DNA from: Pezicula radicicola
Lineage: Eukaryota > Ascomycota > Leotiomycetes > Helotiales > Dermateaceae
Assembly (NCBI GenBank): GCA_003008705.1
Contig: PDUO01000008.1
Span: forward strand, 186,001-250,000
Direction of reading: 5' to 3'
DNA: 64,000 nt
Under the pieces are notes generated by a model. The model searched no databases, was not told the origin of the DNA, and saw nothing but the letters and a program-made list of their open reading frames with translations. Positions 1-12,089 of the stretch are shown piece by piece. The position numbers and the translations under genes are program-made. The first letter of the stretch is position 1. Each line of letters starts with the position of its first letter.

Positions 1-1
1 A

Positions 2-587
2 CCTCCCTTGGGTCGTGGTGGGATTGGAGGTTCAAATAGAGGTTTCGGTGGCCTTGGCGGTCTTGGTGGTGGACTAGGTGGAGGACGGAACGTAAGTGGA
101 AGTGGACTGGGTGGATTGGGTGGTCTTGGTGGACTTGGTGGTCGTCTCGGTGCACGACAGAACGACAGTAGATCTGGATTAGACGGACGTCTTAGTGCGG
201 GTCAGAACCAAAGCAGAAGTGCGAGCGTTGGTGCCATGTCACAAAGTGACAGAGAGGCTATCGCTCGTGCTGAGGAGCTTGGGATGGTTATGCCAGAAGC
301 AAGGAATATGAATCAAGGGCAAGGACAGCAAATGCAACAAGCTGGCTTTGGACTTGGCTCTTCAGCTGGTCTTGGTGGTCTAGGTGCGCTTGTTCCCGTA
401 GGGCATGGAATCAAGAAAATTCTAGGTTTCGTGAGTACACTCCACTAATCTTTGATGATTGAAAGGATTTTGAAAGCTGACTGAAGTACAGAATGTTTTG
501 TACCTCATGATTGTTAATATGCCGAGCGATGAGGAGATGGAGTTTGCATCGAAGGAGTATCAAAAGATACCGACTCAGCATGCTTAG
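2..587 (+). CDS. Glycine-rich protein, 5' end outside the window
   Basis: An open frame enters from the left edge with no start codon, so the gene begins upstream. Exon sequence runs to 430. A 61-nt intron (431-491, GTGAGT...CTGAC...CAG) joins in phase to a last exon at 492-587 that ends in TAG. Without the intron the frame would stop at 448. The visible protein is dominated by GLGG/GGLGG repeats up to about residue 55, then a polar stretch (SDREAIARAEELG), a Gln-rich segment and a second short Gly/Leu patch. The last exon is acidic and charged. No enzymatic domain is seen and I do not recognise the family. Gly-rich repeats of this kind occur in structural or wall-associated proteins and in RNA-binding proteins, so no function is assigned. 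The splice model is inferred from motif and frame only. Confidence 0.55.
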
Positions 588-1274
588 TGATGGGCTAGTC
601 ATTCTATAGAAAGTGTTTCTGTTTTAGGCGTTCCTCTATATATCAGAGGCTTTACAGATGGAGATATTTCGTTGCAATCTATGGTCTATTCCATACTATT
701 ATGATAATATGTTCTATGACCTCAATATTTATCAGGTTTGACATCTGGTTGTAGTTCTTCAATCACCTTCCAGTGTAGATTTCCATCTCTATACGTAGTG
801 ATTTTCTAAAGCAACACGCCGCCGAGTTTATCTTCTTGTCACTTTTCTCAGACTTCATCTATATAGGTAAGTAGCCACAATGCAAAGTCCTGCAAGAAAG
901 TAAATGGCATAAGTAAAATTAAGTTTATAATCTAATTTACCTAATCAACTATTAAAGCGCGAAGTATGAACTACTGCGTTCTACGATTTAAACCTCAACA
1001 TTTTTTTCTGCCCTGTTATAAGGCAAAAGAAATTAATGAAAACCCCGATAATTATAAGTTCACTTAACATAGTAACCCTTCACTTTTAAAACTCAGCTTC
1101 TGTAACTCTTCAAACCCTATCAGGTAAATTAACCACGAAACAAAAACCTGCCCAAAATGAAAAATAAACCCAACAATCCTTCCCCCCCTCCCCCAACACC
1201 CAAAACAAACCCCATGAAAATCAACCCAATAACTCTATGCCACTCAGTACCAAAATTCTGCATCGGAATCCCCA
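588..1274. other. Intergenic, AT-rich, no gene seen
   Basis: AT-rich sequence between the glycine-rich gene and the tail of the GT2 pseudogene. It contains a C-rich, A-rich patch near 1170-1215 but no frame with coding character on either strand. Confidence 0.5.
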
Positions 1275-2835
1275 CTATCCTTGTTGTAGTCTTTGGATAA
1301 GCAACTCCGGTTTCTCATCTCTATCTAGCAGTGTTTCTCGGACGGGACGTTTTGGGTTTATCATGTAGCGGAGTGGTTGGAGCATTACTGTTAAGCACGC
1401 ATACCAGAGGAGTGGTGGCCAGAAGATGTGGGTTGGAAGGTTGTGTGTGTTTTCGAGATGGCCATTTGGGTGCTGAATGTTGTGGAGGTTGAATGATGAA
1501 GTAGTAGATTTTTTAGAGGGAATGGAATATATACAAGGACTCATCCAAATAGGACCTTCTTGCCAACGAACATAAGCTCTATAAACCTAAATACCAGAAA
1601 TCATTAGATTATGAATAAACTCGCTTAATACTCTTAAACAAGCCAAGTTTAAAAGTTGCTGAAATTGTTCTGATGCTTAATATCGTATCATTAGCTAACC
1701 TAAGAGAATAAGGACTGCAAGACTAAAAATAAAGATTGGTGGGAGAAATTGTGTTGATTGCCCAGATTGGGATGACGCAACCTGCTAGTCGTTTTAGTAG
1801 TGTTATTTTGGAACTTAGGGGACCGAAAAGGCAAAATCGCATTGTTAGTCCATTTTGAATGTCTCCAATATTCTGAAGGGGAAGATTAGCTTTCAATTGT
1901 CTTTTCATAATAAACTTATAAATAATACTTACCCGTCGTTGTCGTTGCTTGACATGCCCGATAAATGTATCAGGTACAAGTCCGTGCTGTAATGGTTCAT
2001 AAGCATATGCTGTTCTCCATCCTGAACCTAGTAACTTCGTAGACGCAAGCACGTCTTCTGAAAGAGAAGAAGTTGGTCAACCTCTGATACTCAGAATCGC
2101 TTCTCGACGGGTTACATATCCACTTCCTTGACACCAGGATACACCAGTAGCTCCTCTCATTTTCAAAATCGTGTATGGAAAAGTTTTTTTTTGACATAAA
2201 AAAATCTTGTTTTGGGACGTTATAATATGCCTGTGCTTTGTTATGTGATATTAGTTACAGAGAAGGATTAGGCTTTCAGCCGACCTGGGGAGAACCAATC
2301 ATTGCCTGATTCGGATCTTGCAATAAATGTGGAATCATTGCTCCGAGCCAACAAGGCTCTACAATAACATCCGCATCTATACTAGCAACGAAACTAGCTG
2401 CATTCCCAATTTATTCACTATAACGAACTCCATTATTAAGATTCCCAGCTTTATAATCCGGAATCGTTGGTTTTCCTCTGGTTGTGTAATATAGATTTTG
2501 GCACTCATGTTTCAGAGACTGTACACGCTCTCGAAGTGGATTAGAAGTACCATCATCCAGTACGAAGATTTGGTACTGTAATTTTGGTTAGTCTTGATGG
2601 CAGGCAGCTTTGATAGTGTCTGTAAGAATATCTAAGTCTTCCCCACAACAAGTAATGAAGACGTCGATCTGAGGTACATCATCGCCTTGTGCTCGGAGCT
2701 GTTGGAATTCGACGGGGTTCTTGGGGAAACAGTGCAATAATCTGTCTATGAAAGGTCGAACTAAATAGAATATGGCAAGTATGGGAATCCTTGTGATCCC
2801 GTGTCTTTGGATGACGGTGAAGCATCTTGGGTATA
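1275..2835 (-). pseudogene. Decayed processive glycosyltransferase (GT2, cellulose-synthase-like)
   Basis: Read on the minus strand from about 2835, conceptual translation shows the layout of a fungal GT2 membrane glycosyltransferase. There is a membrane-type segment (ILAIFYLVRPFID), then PQIDVFITCCGEDLDIL, the nucleotide-binding VLDDG and the DAD motif (ASIDADVIVEP). Further on come a SEDV segment and EPLQHGLVPDTFIGHVKQR. The QxxRW motif reads QRQRR, so its Trp is lost. Downstream is WMSP-type C-terminal sequence and a last open segment at 1275-1544. In-frame stops lie at 2588-2590, 2411-2413 and 2077-2079, and the frame shifts in several places, notably around 2170-2280. Intact family members use UDP-sugars to build a polysaccharide at the plasma membrane. 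This copy cannot make a full protein. Family assignment is fairly secure; the original 5' end is not. Confidence 0.75.
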
Positions 2836-3945
2836 CCTGATATGACTAAAGAAGTATACCGAATATACTGCTATTGAAAAAACTGCAGCAAAATGCGTGG
2901 CTTTTATGGATGTATCAGATATTACCCATTTTCTGACTGTATTGTCTAACTTGACAAGCGAACTCTTGCTTCGCTGGCGATGCTCACCAGCAGAGTGAAG
3001 AGTATGGATTCCATTGCGCTTTTGCCTACAAAGACGACTTTTCAGATCTTAGAATGGGGAGAATTTATCGTCGTCTTGGCTGGTTTCAAAGATGGAAGGA
3101 AGTTGGGGATCGTGAGAACGACGCATTCTCATGTTGTAGAGTACCAAGAAACTGGATCGTGGGGAAAAAAAGAGGACAAGGGAAATTATAATCAGAATGG
3201 AAGATAAAAATTACTAAAACGCTTCTTCTACTCAAATCGCCGTAGAGCAACTCATTCTTGCTTATCCACTTGATTTTTGGGCAAGATAAGAACTGACTTA
3301 GAGTTGCATATGCATTCTTCGTGGGTCATTCCTCGAGTCGTCGATGAATTCCGCCACTACCACAAAGTAATACGCCCAGCTTTTTTGCTATCGTTGGTTG
3401 TATGGACAACAGGATGACTTCTAAGAACGATTATAGATTAGTTCAGGTATTGTGCACTTCGGTCGTTATATTCGTCTCCAAAGGTCGGTAATCACAACCC
3501 GCTGTTACACAAACACATTCCAATGCCTAGAAGGATCCAATCAATTCGAGTGACCTCTCATCGTCATATAAATGACTAGAAACGACCATAAAATCTTATC
3601 AAAAGCGCTGCAGCCTAGTGTTGCCAGTCCTTTACTGCGGTTCTTCGTCAAAAATTCCACTTGGACTTGTGATATCATGAGAGTCATATTAGAGACCCCT
3701 TTCTGAACCCCACAACCGTCTGAAAGCATTGTCATAACTTTACGCAGCAACACAAATTCAAAACCCATTCACGGACTCTTTATAATGCTTCTCGTCGTAA
3801 TTGCAAACCTGTTGAAGCCGACTTGCTGCTCTTGTATATTCTGGATGATGGTAGGCAGTTTTGGTCTCGCTCGCAATCCTTCGATCTAATATCTGTAAAT
3901 AATTTTCTTTTTGCTTCATATCAGTAGTTCTATTAGGTTTTCTTT
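2836..3945. other. Intergenic, no supported gene
   Basis: Short open frames at 2980-3207 (+) and 3541-3768 (-) show no recognisable domain and no splice partners. The first may overlap the decayed 5' end of the GT2 gene. Nothing else is supported. Confidence 0.45.
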
Positions 3946-6900
3946 TTATAGAAGAAATCCTTTCCTGAAAGCAAAGGAAGAACTAGCGTCAATAGAACCT
4001 CCAGCACTGGCACTACCAGCCTTCCTTCCAGGAGGTCCAGCTAAAATGCTTTGCTCAAGTTTGTACCTTATATCTTCCTCCTCCCACGCCGGCTTTTTTG
4101 CTTTTTTTCTCGAACCACGCACTCGACTGGCCATTGAGATTCCCTGCGGCGTTCACCAGTCTCTCCTCAAATGACAACGGTTTCTCATCTTCTCTCTTCC
4201 TCTCGTCTACTCGCTTCTTAATATTTTCATACTTCAGATGCTTTTCAACGAACCTTTTCATCACTTTTCCAACACACTCAAGTTGTGGGTCACCTTGAGC
4301 TAGGCCACCCATTTCTCTCTGTTCCCTCCCACTGAACATTTCCTCACCCACCTCTCGGGAGTCAAAGGAACTTTGCAAGATACCCATTACCATTTGCACA
4401 TTTCCTGGCTCATTTGTATCTTCGGGGTATTGGCCGAAGTCGTATTGCACACCCCATGTTTCATCTATGTCCTTTCGGATGGTGTTCAGCAACTTATTGC
4501 AAGTTCGCACCATCGGGATATAACTAATACTCATCTCCCGAATAGCGTTTGGCAGGTAAGACTGCATGTGCGAGAGGACTTGAATTGGCATGAGTTGACG
4601 GTGAACTCTTTGTTTTTGGCGCAGTTTCGACTCTGCTGTCGTCAAGGATTGCGAATTTGATTCCATGATCAGAGTTTCTAGTTCGTACAAACACTGCTCG
4701 AAGGTCTTCTTCCTGGTATATGTCTCAATGAAGTACTGGCGTAAGATATCGGTGGCCTTAGTATTTGGAAACTGAGGACGACGTTGCATGCCTGTCCTCC
4801 AAACATACTTGTCTTTAGACCTCGAATCTTTTGCGAAAGTCTTAGCGGCAAAGCCAATTTGGAGTTTGAACCTCGTTACGCATTCTCTCTCTGTTTCTGG
4901 ATGTTTTCCAGCAAACAAAACACCCATATGCGTCTGGATAATGTAATCTAGCTCTGGTCAGTCTGTCTTTAAAAGAGACGTTTGACGTGCTGCATTATAG
5001 AGATGGGCCACGAGGAAGATGGATTGATGATGATTTTCGAAATGAGTGCCCGCGTATTCGTTGTCAAGTGCGAGCTGGAAGAACTTAAATCCAGAGAGTA
5101 ATGGATTGCGGGCATATAAGAACATATATTCCAGGTTTGGTCCAATAGGTTGAAGGTTGAAGTCCTTTACTTGTTGTTTGAGCTCGGCTAGAATATTTTC
5201 TTCGGCTTCATATCGTGCCATATCGCTAGCAGTGGCGTACTTAGCCAATTCTGGAATGGCAGCATATGCCTCTTCGGCGGAATGATAATATCGTTGTTTT
5301 TCGGGCTGAACCATTTCCTCCATCCATTGCTCTTTCATAATTTGATACATATCGGTCTCTTCAAGACTGCAATACCTGTAAAGTCTCAAGACTTCTTGGT
5401 CTCCTCGTCCATGTCTCCAACTTTCCCCTTCAGTGATTAATACTCCATTCTGCACTTTTCCATGGATGTCTTCTTTGAAAGCCCTCGCTCCCCTGCTGAG
5501 TTGCTTCCAACATTGTGAGACCTTATCACTTAGAATCTCCTGTATATCAATAAGTATTCGGCAAGCAAAGATGAACCAGATACTGATCTCTCCATCGATC
5601 TCCAGTCTATGAAATCCACGGCTAAGTTCATCCTGTATTTCGGGTTCACGCAGCTTGAAGTTCTCCCTCTCGGGTGCTGAGAGACCAAGGCCTCCCATTG
5701 TTTTAGTCTCCTCAAACTTCCACCTGAAATGTATATCCATGAGATATTGGGTGATAAATTCATCTTCGTTTCTAATTTCTTGACCTCGGGGCGCTGAAGA
5801 TATTCCTGAGCAAACATGTAGTGTAAACGGGCCGGTGGTACGGGTTGAGGATACTGAGAATAGTCAGTTCTACGCTACAGGGGACCCGCAGTTTCAGGTC
5901 AATGCTTCCTTACCCGGATCTTCATAGCGAGGAATTGCTCGAATTTCATTACGGATCGCGCGGTAGACAGATAGATGAAATTGCCAAGTGGTGTTATTGT
6001 TAACCCACCCCCAGACTGAATAGAAGGTGTTTTGCCTTTGCCTTTGCCTTTGGCGAATGATCCGGCATAGAAGATAACAGCGGCTAGGGCTTCATATAAT
6101 AGCCTCGTGCTGTCGGTAGCATAAGCAATTGCCTGCTCCTCTTCTCTTCTGATGATATCAATTGCCGCATTTGTTGTGAGAGAAGCAGAAATTAAATCAA
6201 TGCTTCCAGCCTTGTACTTTTTCCAAGTATCGTTCAATAGATCTTGAATCGAGTGCAAATCCTTAAAGAAACAGAAAACGTCGAAAATTCGATCATAAGA
6301 ATCATCATATTTTGGTTCGTAAATATCGATAGACGTTTCTTTCTTGCTGGCAGATCCTTTGGGAGTAGACTTCGACACAGTAACACTAGAAGATAGTGCT
6401 TCCATTGTCGCTGTGGTACCTGCGACATCCTCAAGATCTTCAACCTCAAGTCTACTGAATCGATTGCTGTCTCCGCTCAGGTCATGGATGGTCTGAACAC
6501 TAGCTTTTGAACTCAAGTTCTCTTTCTTCACAGTCCCAATTCCTGGACTTTCCTTTGTCGTTGTAAAGTCCGGTTTAAGAATTTGCAAAGTCTCTTCAAG
6601 AATCCCGATGAAATGAAGATGACCTGTAGAATGGCCATTTTCGATCCCGGTTTTCTCAAACCGTGCAGCACAGCGTCTACGAGCCTGAATCGCCCGTTCT
6701 ACAACTTTCAGAATTGCATCAGGTATGTTGACTTTTGTGCTTCGAGCTATGGCTTGAGCTTGACGAAGAAGTTCTTGGGTTCCAACAGTGTGCTTTAGAA
6801 TCTGCGTAGGCTCAGGTTCTGATACTAAAGATGGGTTTTTCTTTCCTCTCTCTTCTTTGCCTTTTTCTCCGCCTGTGCTCTCAATTTCTCAGCCAGTGTT

Positions 6901-7088
6901 AACGTCTTCTCCGTGCTTGCAATACTAGCAGGTGGTGGTTTGCCAATACTCTTTACGGGAGGTTATTGATATGTTGTCTTGGGAACTTTGTATCCGCACA
7001 CCATAGCTGTCTTCGAGAGCCAAGTAGTAAAAACATTGGTATCATTCTTGTAGCGTTGATAGCTACCGCCAAGGAGACCGGGAAGCAT
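3946..7088 (-). pseudogene. DUF6604-family gene with several disabling lesions
   Basis: From the ATG at 7088 the protein opens with the hallmark of DUF6604 proteins: YQRYKNDTNVFTTWL, followed by CGYKVPK and a basic KAKKREERK stretch. The large fungal family has unknown function. Later blocks are also typical (YDRIFDVFCFFKDLHSIQDLL; TTNAAIDIIRREEEQ). One intron is likely (about 5856-5915, GTAAGG...CTCAG). The frame is broken repeatedly: a TAA at 6963-6965 (Gln expected), a one-base loss near 6832-6845, a one-base loss near 5764-5770, a TGA at 4958-4960 (Trp expected) and an extra A in the homopolymer at 4102-4108. Each break sits inside sequence that continues sensibly in another frame. The homopolymer indel could be a sequencing error, but two separate base-substitution stops argue for true decay. 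The stop at 3946 closes the last frame. Confidence 0.75.
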
Positions 7089-7765
7089 GCTGGATTGTGA
7101 GGTTTGCAACACTTTCTTTTGGGTTGTCTTTCAGATTTTCAAATAAAAGTGAAAGCTTGTGTTTTGTTGCATCTATCGTACTGTAGTAGAGGGAAAGTAA
7201 TAGATAAGGCAGAATCACGGAATGAAAGGGCGGTGTGTGATTGCTTTTGCCCACTAAGTCTCGACTCGGAGATTAAATAACTTTAAAATACTGTACCTTA
7301 AGCGGTACCACACATTGATGACAGCTCTGTTATATAATTAACAAGTAACTTTTACCGGTTTCTTGGTGTTCTGACCTCCTGTTGTTTTCCAGTTTCAACA
7401 CCAAAGATAACCGCGAATTGCAACGACTTTCTCCAACTACCGCTTGTCGCTTACAGCTGTCAACAATGCCGAGGGATTGGCGATACTGCCAATACGGGCC
7501 ATCGTTTCCGACCTCCCTAATAAAGATAACCTACCATGGATAGATCCATCATACTGTACGTACGTACCCGAGACGGGCTCTTGAGCTTTCTTTTGCATCC
7601 CACTTTGCAAGGCATCCTTAGCTATTGAGCGCAACAGTCTGCGGGGTAGTGCTGGTTACTATTTTCGTGATCTTGAGGCATAAACATGTAAGTATCCCTC
7701 TTTTCGCAGGAAGTTAAGTCTCGAATTGTTCTACTACGGTTCGTTCCCACCGAGTAACGTCAACC
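7089..7765. other. Divergent upstream region of the DUF6604 pseudogene and M28 peptidase gene
   Basis: Holds the 5' flanks of two divergent genes. A short minus-strand frame at 7437-7634 has no recognisable domain. No defined promoter element could be assigned. Confidence 0.4.
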
Positions 7766-9263
7766 ATGCTTCTATTCTCTCTATCCGGAATACTTTTGTC
7801 GAGCCTTGTGCCGTTGAGTGTCGCTGCCCAATTGGCCTTCGATGTAACCTCTGCCACATTTCCCTTTCCCACTGATACATGTGCAATCAGTGCATGGGCA
7901 GGGACTACTTCTCCGGGCGTTCCATACACAGCCCAGCTGCCTGATTCCGAACTCACAACTATGCTCAACGAAATCGACCCAAACCGTATACAAGCTATTA
8001 TCGAGAAACTAGTATCATTTGGGACGAGGCACACACAAAGTACTCAAACCGACCCGGAGCGAGGAATTGGGGCTGCGAGGGATTGGTTGTTGGAACAATA
8101 TCAAGAATTCGCAGAGGCAAGCAATGGTCAAATGGTAGTGGAGCTGCAGAGCTACATACAGCCGGTTACAAGCAGGATAACTGCCCCCACCAATATTAGC
8201 AATATTGTTGCAACATTAAGAGGCACAAGCGATCCCGCAAGGATTGTTGTGGTTAGCGGCCATTATGACTCTCGCAATACAGATGTTATGAATTCGGTCG
8301 ATGATGCACCAGGAGCCGACGACGAGTATGTGAGACCTTGCATTTGTTTTGTTCAAAGTTTTGGCTATTACTAATATTCTTCTTAGCGCTTCTGGTGTTG
8401 CAATATCCATGGAGCTGGCTCGAATAATGGCCACGCATCGACCAGCAGCCACAATAATGTTTGTTGCTGTAGCTGGCGAAGAGCAAGGCCTTTTAGGCTC
8501 CACCTATCTTGCCCAGACCCTCGCAAATGCTTCTGCAAATGTTGTGGGAATGTGGACAAATGATATTGTGGGCTCACCTATTGGTGATGATGGGAACAAC
8601 TCCTCTAACGTGATCCGCGTCTTTTCTCAAGGCATTCCGACCAATGAATCCACAGCTCGTGCAGCGAGGCGACTCTCTATAGGTGGAGAAAATGATTCCC
8701 CAGCAAGACAACTTGGTCGTTTCACAAGGGATGTAGGGAGTAATGGAGTGACTGGTATGAGCGTAGAGACCATCTATCGTGCAGATCGCTACCTCCGTGG
8801 TGGCGACCACCTCCCATTTTTGAGTGCAGGTTACGCTGCAAACCGTTTCACAGAGCCCCGTGAGAATTTCGACCACCAGCACCAAGATGTGCGTGTCAGC
8901 AACGGCACTCAATATGGTGATCTCCCACAGTTCTGTGACTGGTATTACATTTCTCGCGTTGGTAAGGTAACTGGAGCCGCGGCATGGAGCCTAGCAAATG
9001 CTCCGGCCGCTCCAACCAATGTGACAGTAGATACAACCGAATTGACGAATGATAGCACTTTCTATTGGAACAAGGTGGATGCTGCTATTGGGTACGAGGT
9101 TGTCTGGAGGCCAACGAATGAGCCTTTCTGGACTCATGTGATCAGTGTGGGAGATGTGGAAACGGCAACTATTCCTTTAAGTAAAGACAACGTCGAATTC
9201 GGGATTAGGAGCGTGGGTGCAAATGGCTACGGCAGTCCTGCTGTTTTCCCATTCCCTGCGTAA
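7766..9263 (+). CDS. Secreted M28-family metallo-aminopeptidase
   Basis: A two-exon gene (7766-8325 and 8387-9263; 61-nt intron GTATGT...TACTAAT...TTAG) encodes 478 aa. Residues 1-21 form a signal peptide ([14 protein letters not shown]...). The peptidase domain carries the M28 co-catalytic zinc motifs: SGHYDSR with His166, a DDDASG block at 185-190 created across the splice, GEEQG with Glu218/Glu219 as base and ligand, TNDIVGSP and a late His in DHQHQD. The last ~90 residues (from APTNVTVDT) look like a fibronectin type III-like beta domain, as in other fungal M28 enzymes. Family members are extracellular zinc exopeptidases that trim N-terminal residues from peptides. Substrate preference cannot be read from sequence. 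No lesion is seen, unlike the neighbours on both sides. The start is the first ATG ahead of a good signal peptide. Confidence 0.9.
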
Positions 9264-9903
9264 CTAATGAGCAATAACGGGCTACACAATATTTGTAACC
9301 TGCGTTCTTGGGCTTGCAGTGCTAGCGCAAAATTAGAAAGGTTCAATCAGGACAATTATTAAAGGCCATACCTGACTTCTCTATTGTAAGATTACGTTGG
9401 TGATGCAGCTTCATGAAGCATGTGTCAAGAGATTGTATTAAAAGCATGGGGTCCCATACTGGCTTCAACACAATACTGTGGATGATCTTCAAATGCTAAC
9501 TTTCTGTCAGATTATCAATATCCAATATCATTATCGCGGCTAATCTTTTGGTGAAGTTCGTGGAGAACGAGCTTTTAGGGACAATTGTCTAAATTAGCGT
9601 ATGGAGTAAGTAAGCAAGGTACAGTTATTGATGCCTAGAGCTGCTAATGGCAAGCTCATCCAGATCTATAACGCCTTGCAATGACAGGTTAGGTTTTTTT
9701 TTCTACCACAGAAGTCCAACCAAACAGTTATCGCGGGTACCCTTGCATCCTTTCGAATATCCGAAACACCTGTTGGCGCTAAAAGCAGCCACACTAATTT
9801 AATTTACCTATTTATCTACTTACCACACCGCACTCGCCTCATATACGAAAGTACTTTAAAAGATTCCACGAGATTCAACCTCATTTCTATAACGACGAAT
9901 CCC
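9264..9903. other. Intergenic, no gene seen
   Basis: Terminator side of the M28 gene and upstream region of the metallophosphoesterase pseudogene. No coding frame or repeat was identified. Confidence 0.5.
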
Positions 9904-10767
9904 ATGTCTTCAATACGGCTACAGCTACTATCCGACCTCCATCTCGAATCACCCAAAGCCTACGACATCTTCAAAATCAACCCCACAGCACCCTACTTAG
10001 CCCTCCTCGGCGACATCGGCTGCATAAAAGACGTAGAATACCTCTCCTTCCTCTAAACCTAATTATCGCAATTCTGCATCGTCTTCCTCGTTCTCGGAAA
10101 CTACGAACCCTACCACAGCACCTGGATAAAAACCAAAGAAATACTTCAAGAATTCCAAACCCTCACAAATCAAAAATACGCCAATGATCCTCAAATGGGT
10201 TCCTTCGTTCTATTAAATCAAACCCGTTATGATATATCTCCTAATATCACGATCCTCGGCTGTACATTATTTTCAAACATCATACCCGAGCAAAAAGAGA
10301 GTGTGAGCTTTGGGATTAATGATTTTTATTATATTGAAGATTGGAATGTTGAATTACATAATGAGGCACATGTTTCTGATCTTGATTGGTTAAATTCACA
10401 AGTTAAGGAAATTGAAGAAAAGGAACCGGATCGTGACATTATTATTTTGACTCATTATTGTCCGACTGTTTGTTCTGAAGCGGTGGATTCTGTGCATGCG
10501 AAGAGTAGGATTTCTTCGGGCTTTGCGTCGGATTTAGGGAGGGAGGTTTGTTGCAGTTGTGAGAAGGTGAAGATTTGGGGGTTTGGGCATACACATTTTA
10601 ATTGTGATTTTTTTGTTGGTGGTGATAGTAGTGGTAATGGAGTTGGGATTGGGGATGAGGTTGTTGGAACTGAGAGAAACACCCTTATGAGGGTTGTTGC
10701 TAATCAGAGGGGGTATTATTTTCGGATGGCGGCGGGGTTTGATGAGGGGAAGGTTGTGGAGATTTGA
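9904..10767 (+). pseudogene. Calcineurin-like metallophosphoesterase killed by C-to-T stops
   Basis: Starting at the ATG at 9904, the frame encodes a calcineurin-like phosphoesterase. It has LLSDLHLE at residues 8-15 (metal motif DxH), LLGDIG (GD motif), a GNYEPYH segment where GNHE is expected, ILTHYCP, and WGFGHTH near the C-terminus (GHxH motif). Two in-frame stops, TAA at 10054-10056 and TAA at 10060-10062, lie where Gln codons (CAA) fit the frame. The metal-binding His of GNHE is Tyr (TAC at 10102-10104, from CAC). All three are CpA-to-TpA changes on the coding strand, the preferred context of RIP. The rest of the frame is open for another 190 codons. The intact family hydrolyses phosphoesters with a bimetal centre. 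This allele should be inactive both by truncation and by loss of the ligand. Confidence 0.85.
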
Positions 10768-11241
10768 GGATGGGATGGGTGGGTCGATCGTAGAGAGCAA
10801 GTCGATTTCGAGAGGAAGAAAATCCTTGACAAAGAATACACGAGAGTGCCAAAAATGAGCACACCATTGACGGTGGCCAGATTAATTGCAAGGTGCGCCC
10901 CTCCTCGTCACTCTCGAATATATATCTATCAGTCAAATAGGCGAGCAGCGGAGTTAGATGCAGCATGGAGATCATGACTTTGAGACTATAGAGGCTTCCT
11001 TAGCCTCCTTAAGATCACCACCTAGTTTAGTAGGATTCTTCGGTACAAAAAAAGATGTCACATAATCGTCCTCCCCAAAAAGCATCTCTAAATCATAGAT
11101 AGAAATTGTGCTTTTTTTTTCTCCGCTGGGCCGGAATGGTCACGGCATTCTTTATTGTTTAACACTCCCTTCACCCGTTCCACCTTCACCCCCTAACTAT
11201 CCACTTAAACCCGAGGTAAGATCCAGACTAATATCAAATCC
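10768..11241. other. Intergenic between two convergent genes
   Basis: Contains the 3' flanks of the phosphoesterase pseudogene and the 2EXR gene. No gene, repeat or RNA was recognised. Confidence 0.5.
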
Positions 11242-12089
11242 TCACTGCGAATACGGAGTCTCGAAAAAGAACGTGATAGCAGGTGCCGCCCATTCGGGAT
11301 TGCTCTCTTTAGCCCATTCAACGTCCTTCTCAATCCGCATAAACAATGTATACCGGTCGGGGATGATTCCCGAGGGCTCGGGGATCATACAATGTAGAAT
11401 CAACCGCTCCAACGATTTGAATTCGACAATATCTGTTCTCCTGAAGACACTGTAGTAATAGTCTATATCAACGCTAAGGTTACGCAGTTTCTGGAAAGCT
11501 TCTTTCGTGAAACTTTTGAAGATGAAGCGTTTGTTTCTTGCTGTCCAAAGTTGTGCTCCACTTTTCATCCTGAGATAGATAGTGTCAAGCTCATAATCGA
11601 ACTTGAGAGAGTTGGAGCCTGATCTAGCTATTTTACCGGTCCATATTGATGATACTGGGGACACTCTTAAAACCTCGTAGCGGGATTCTTGGCAAGCGGA
11701 TAGAAGTGGAAGACAGGTATTCCTGGAACATAGGGGGGAAGGCTTGAATCTGTGCGTATTGAGGTCTTGTAGAAAGGTGATGACTTGTGGTGTAATAGCG
11801 AACGTCCATATTTTTACTCGCCTGTACAAAAGTAAGCATTTGATAGACAGAAGTTTGGATCGACTTTTGATGGTCCTTACAATTCGGCTGGTAGGTCTGG
11901 AAAGAGTTCGAAAGTGAAAGCTCTCCATCGTCGAGGACCAGCCACGCTGCTCACATCATCTCCTTTATTCTCCGTCGTGGTACTGCGTTGCGATCCTTGC
12001 GAGCGGCATCGTCCATTGTCTTCAGGCGGCGGTGAATCCGACCTCTTTGCGTTTTGTTTCCTTCTAGGCATTATTACTTCTTCCTTCAT
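11242..12089 (-). CDS. 2EXR-domain protein, intact copy 1
   Basis: Two exons (12089-11881 and 11821-11242) with a 59-nt intron (GTAAGG...TACAG) give 262 aa. The N-terminus is a basic, disordered, Pro/Ser-rich segment. The 2EXR signature crosses the splice site as FELFPDLPAEL-RVKIWTFAITPQVITF. It is followed by PLLSACQESRYEVLRV (the C-x-ESR box) and FDYELDTIYLR. 2EXR is a fungal domain of unknown biochemical role, usually about 250-350 aa and expanded in plant-associated ascomycetes. This copy has the typical length and no stop. The same exon pattern, with the intron inside the LPxEL/RLKIW motif, is seen in every 2EXR copy of this window where both sides survive, which supports the model. The start could also be the second ATG, seven codons downstream (MPRRKQ). 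Confidence 0.85.

Noticed and set aside
2980..3207. 75-codon plus-strand frame
   Set aside because: Opposite-strand frame near the decayed 5' end of the GT2 gene, without any motif of its own.
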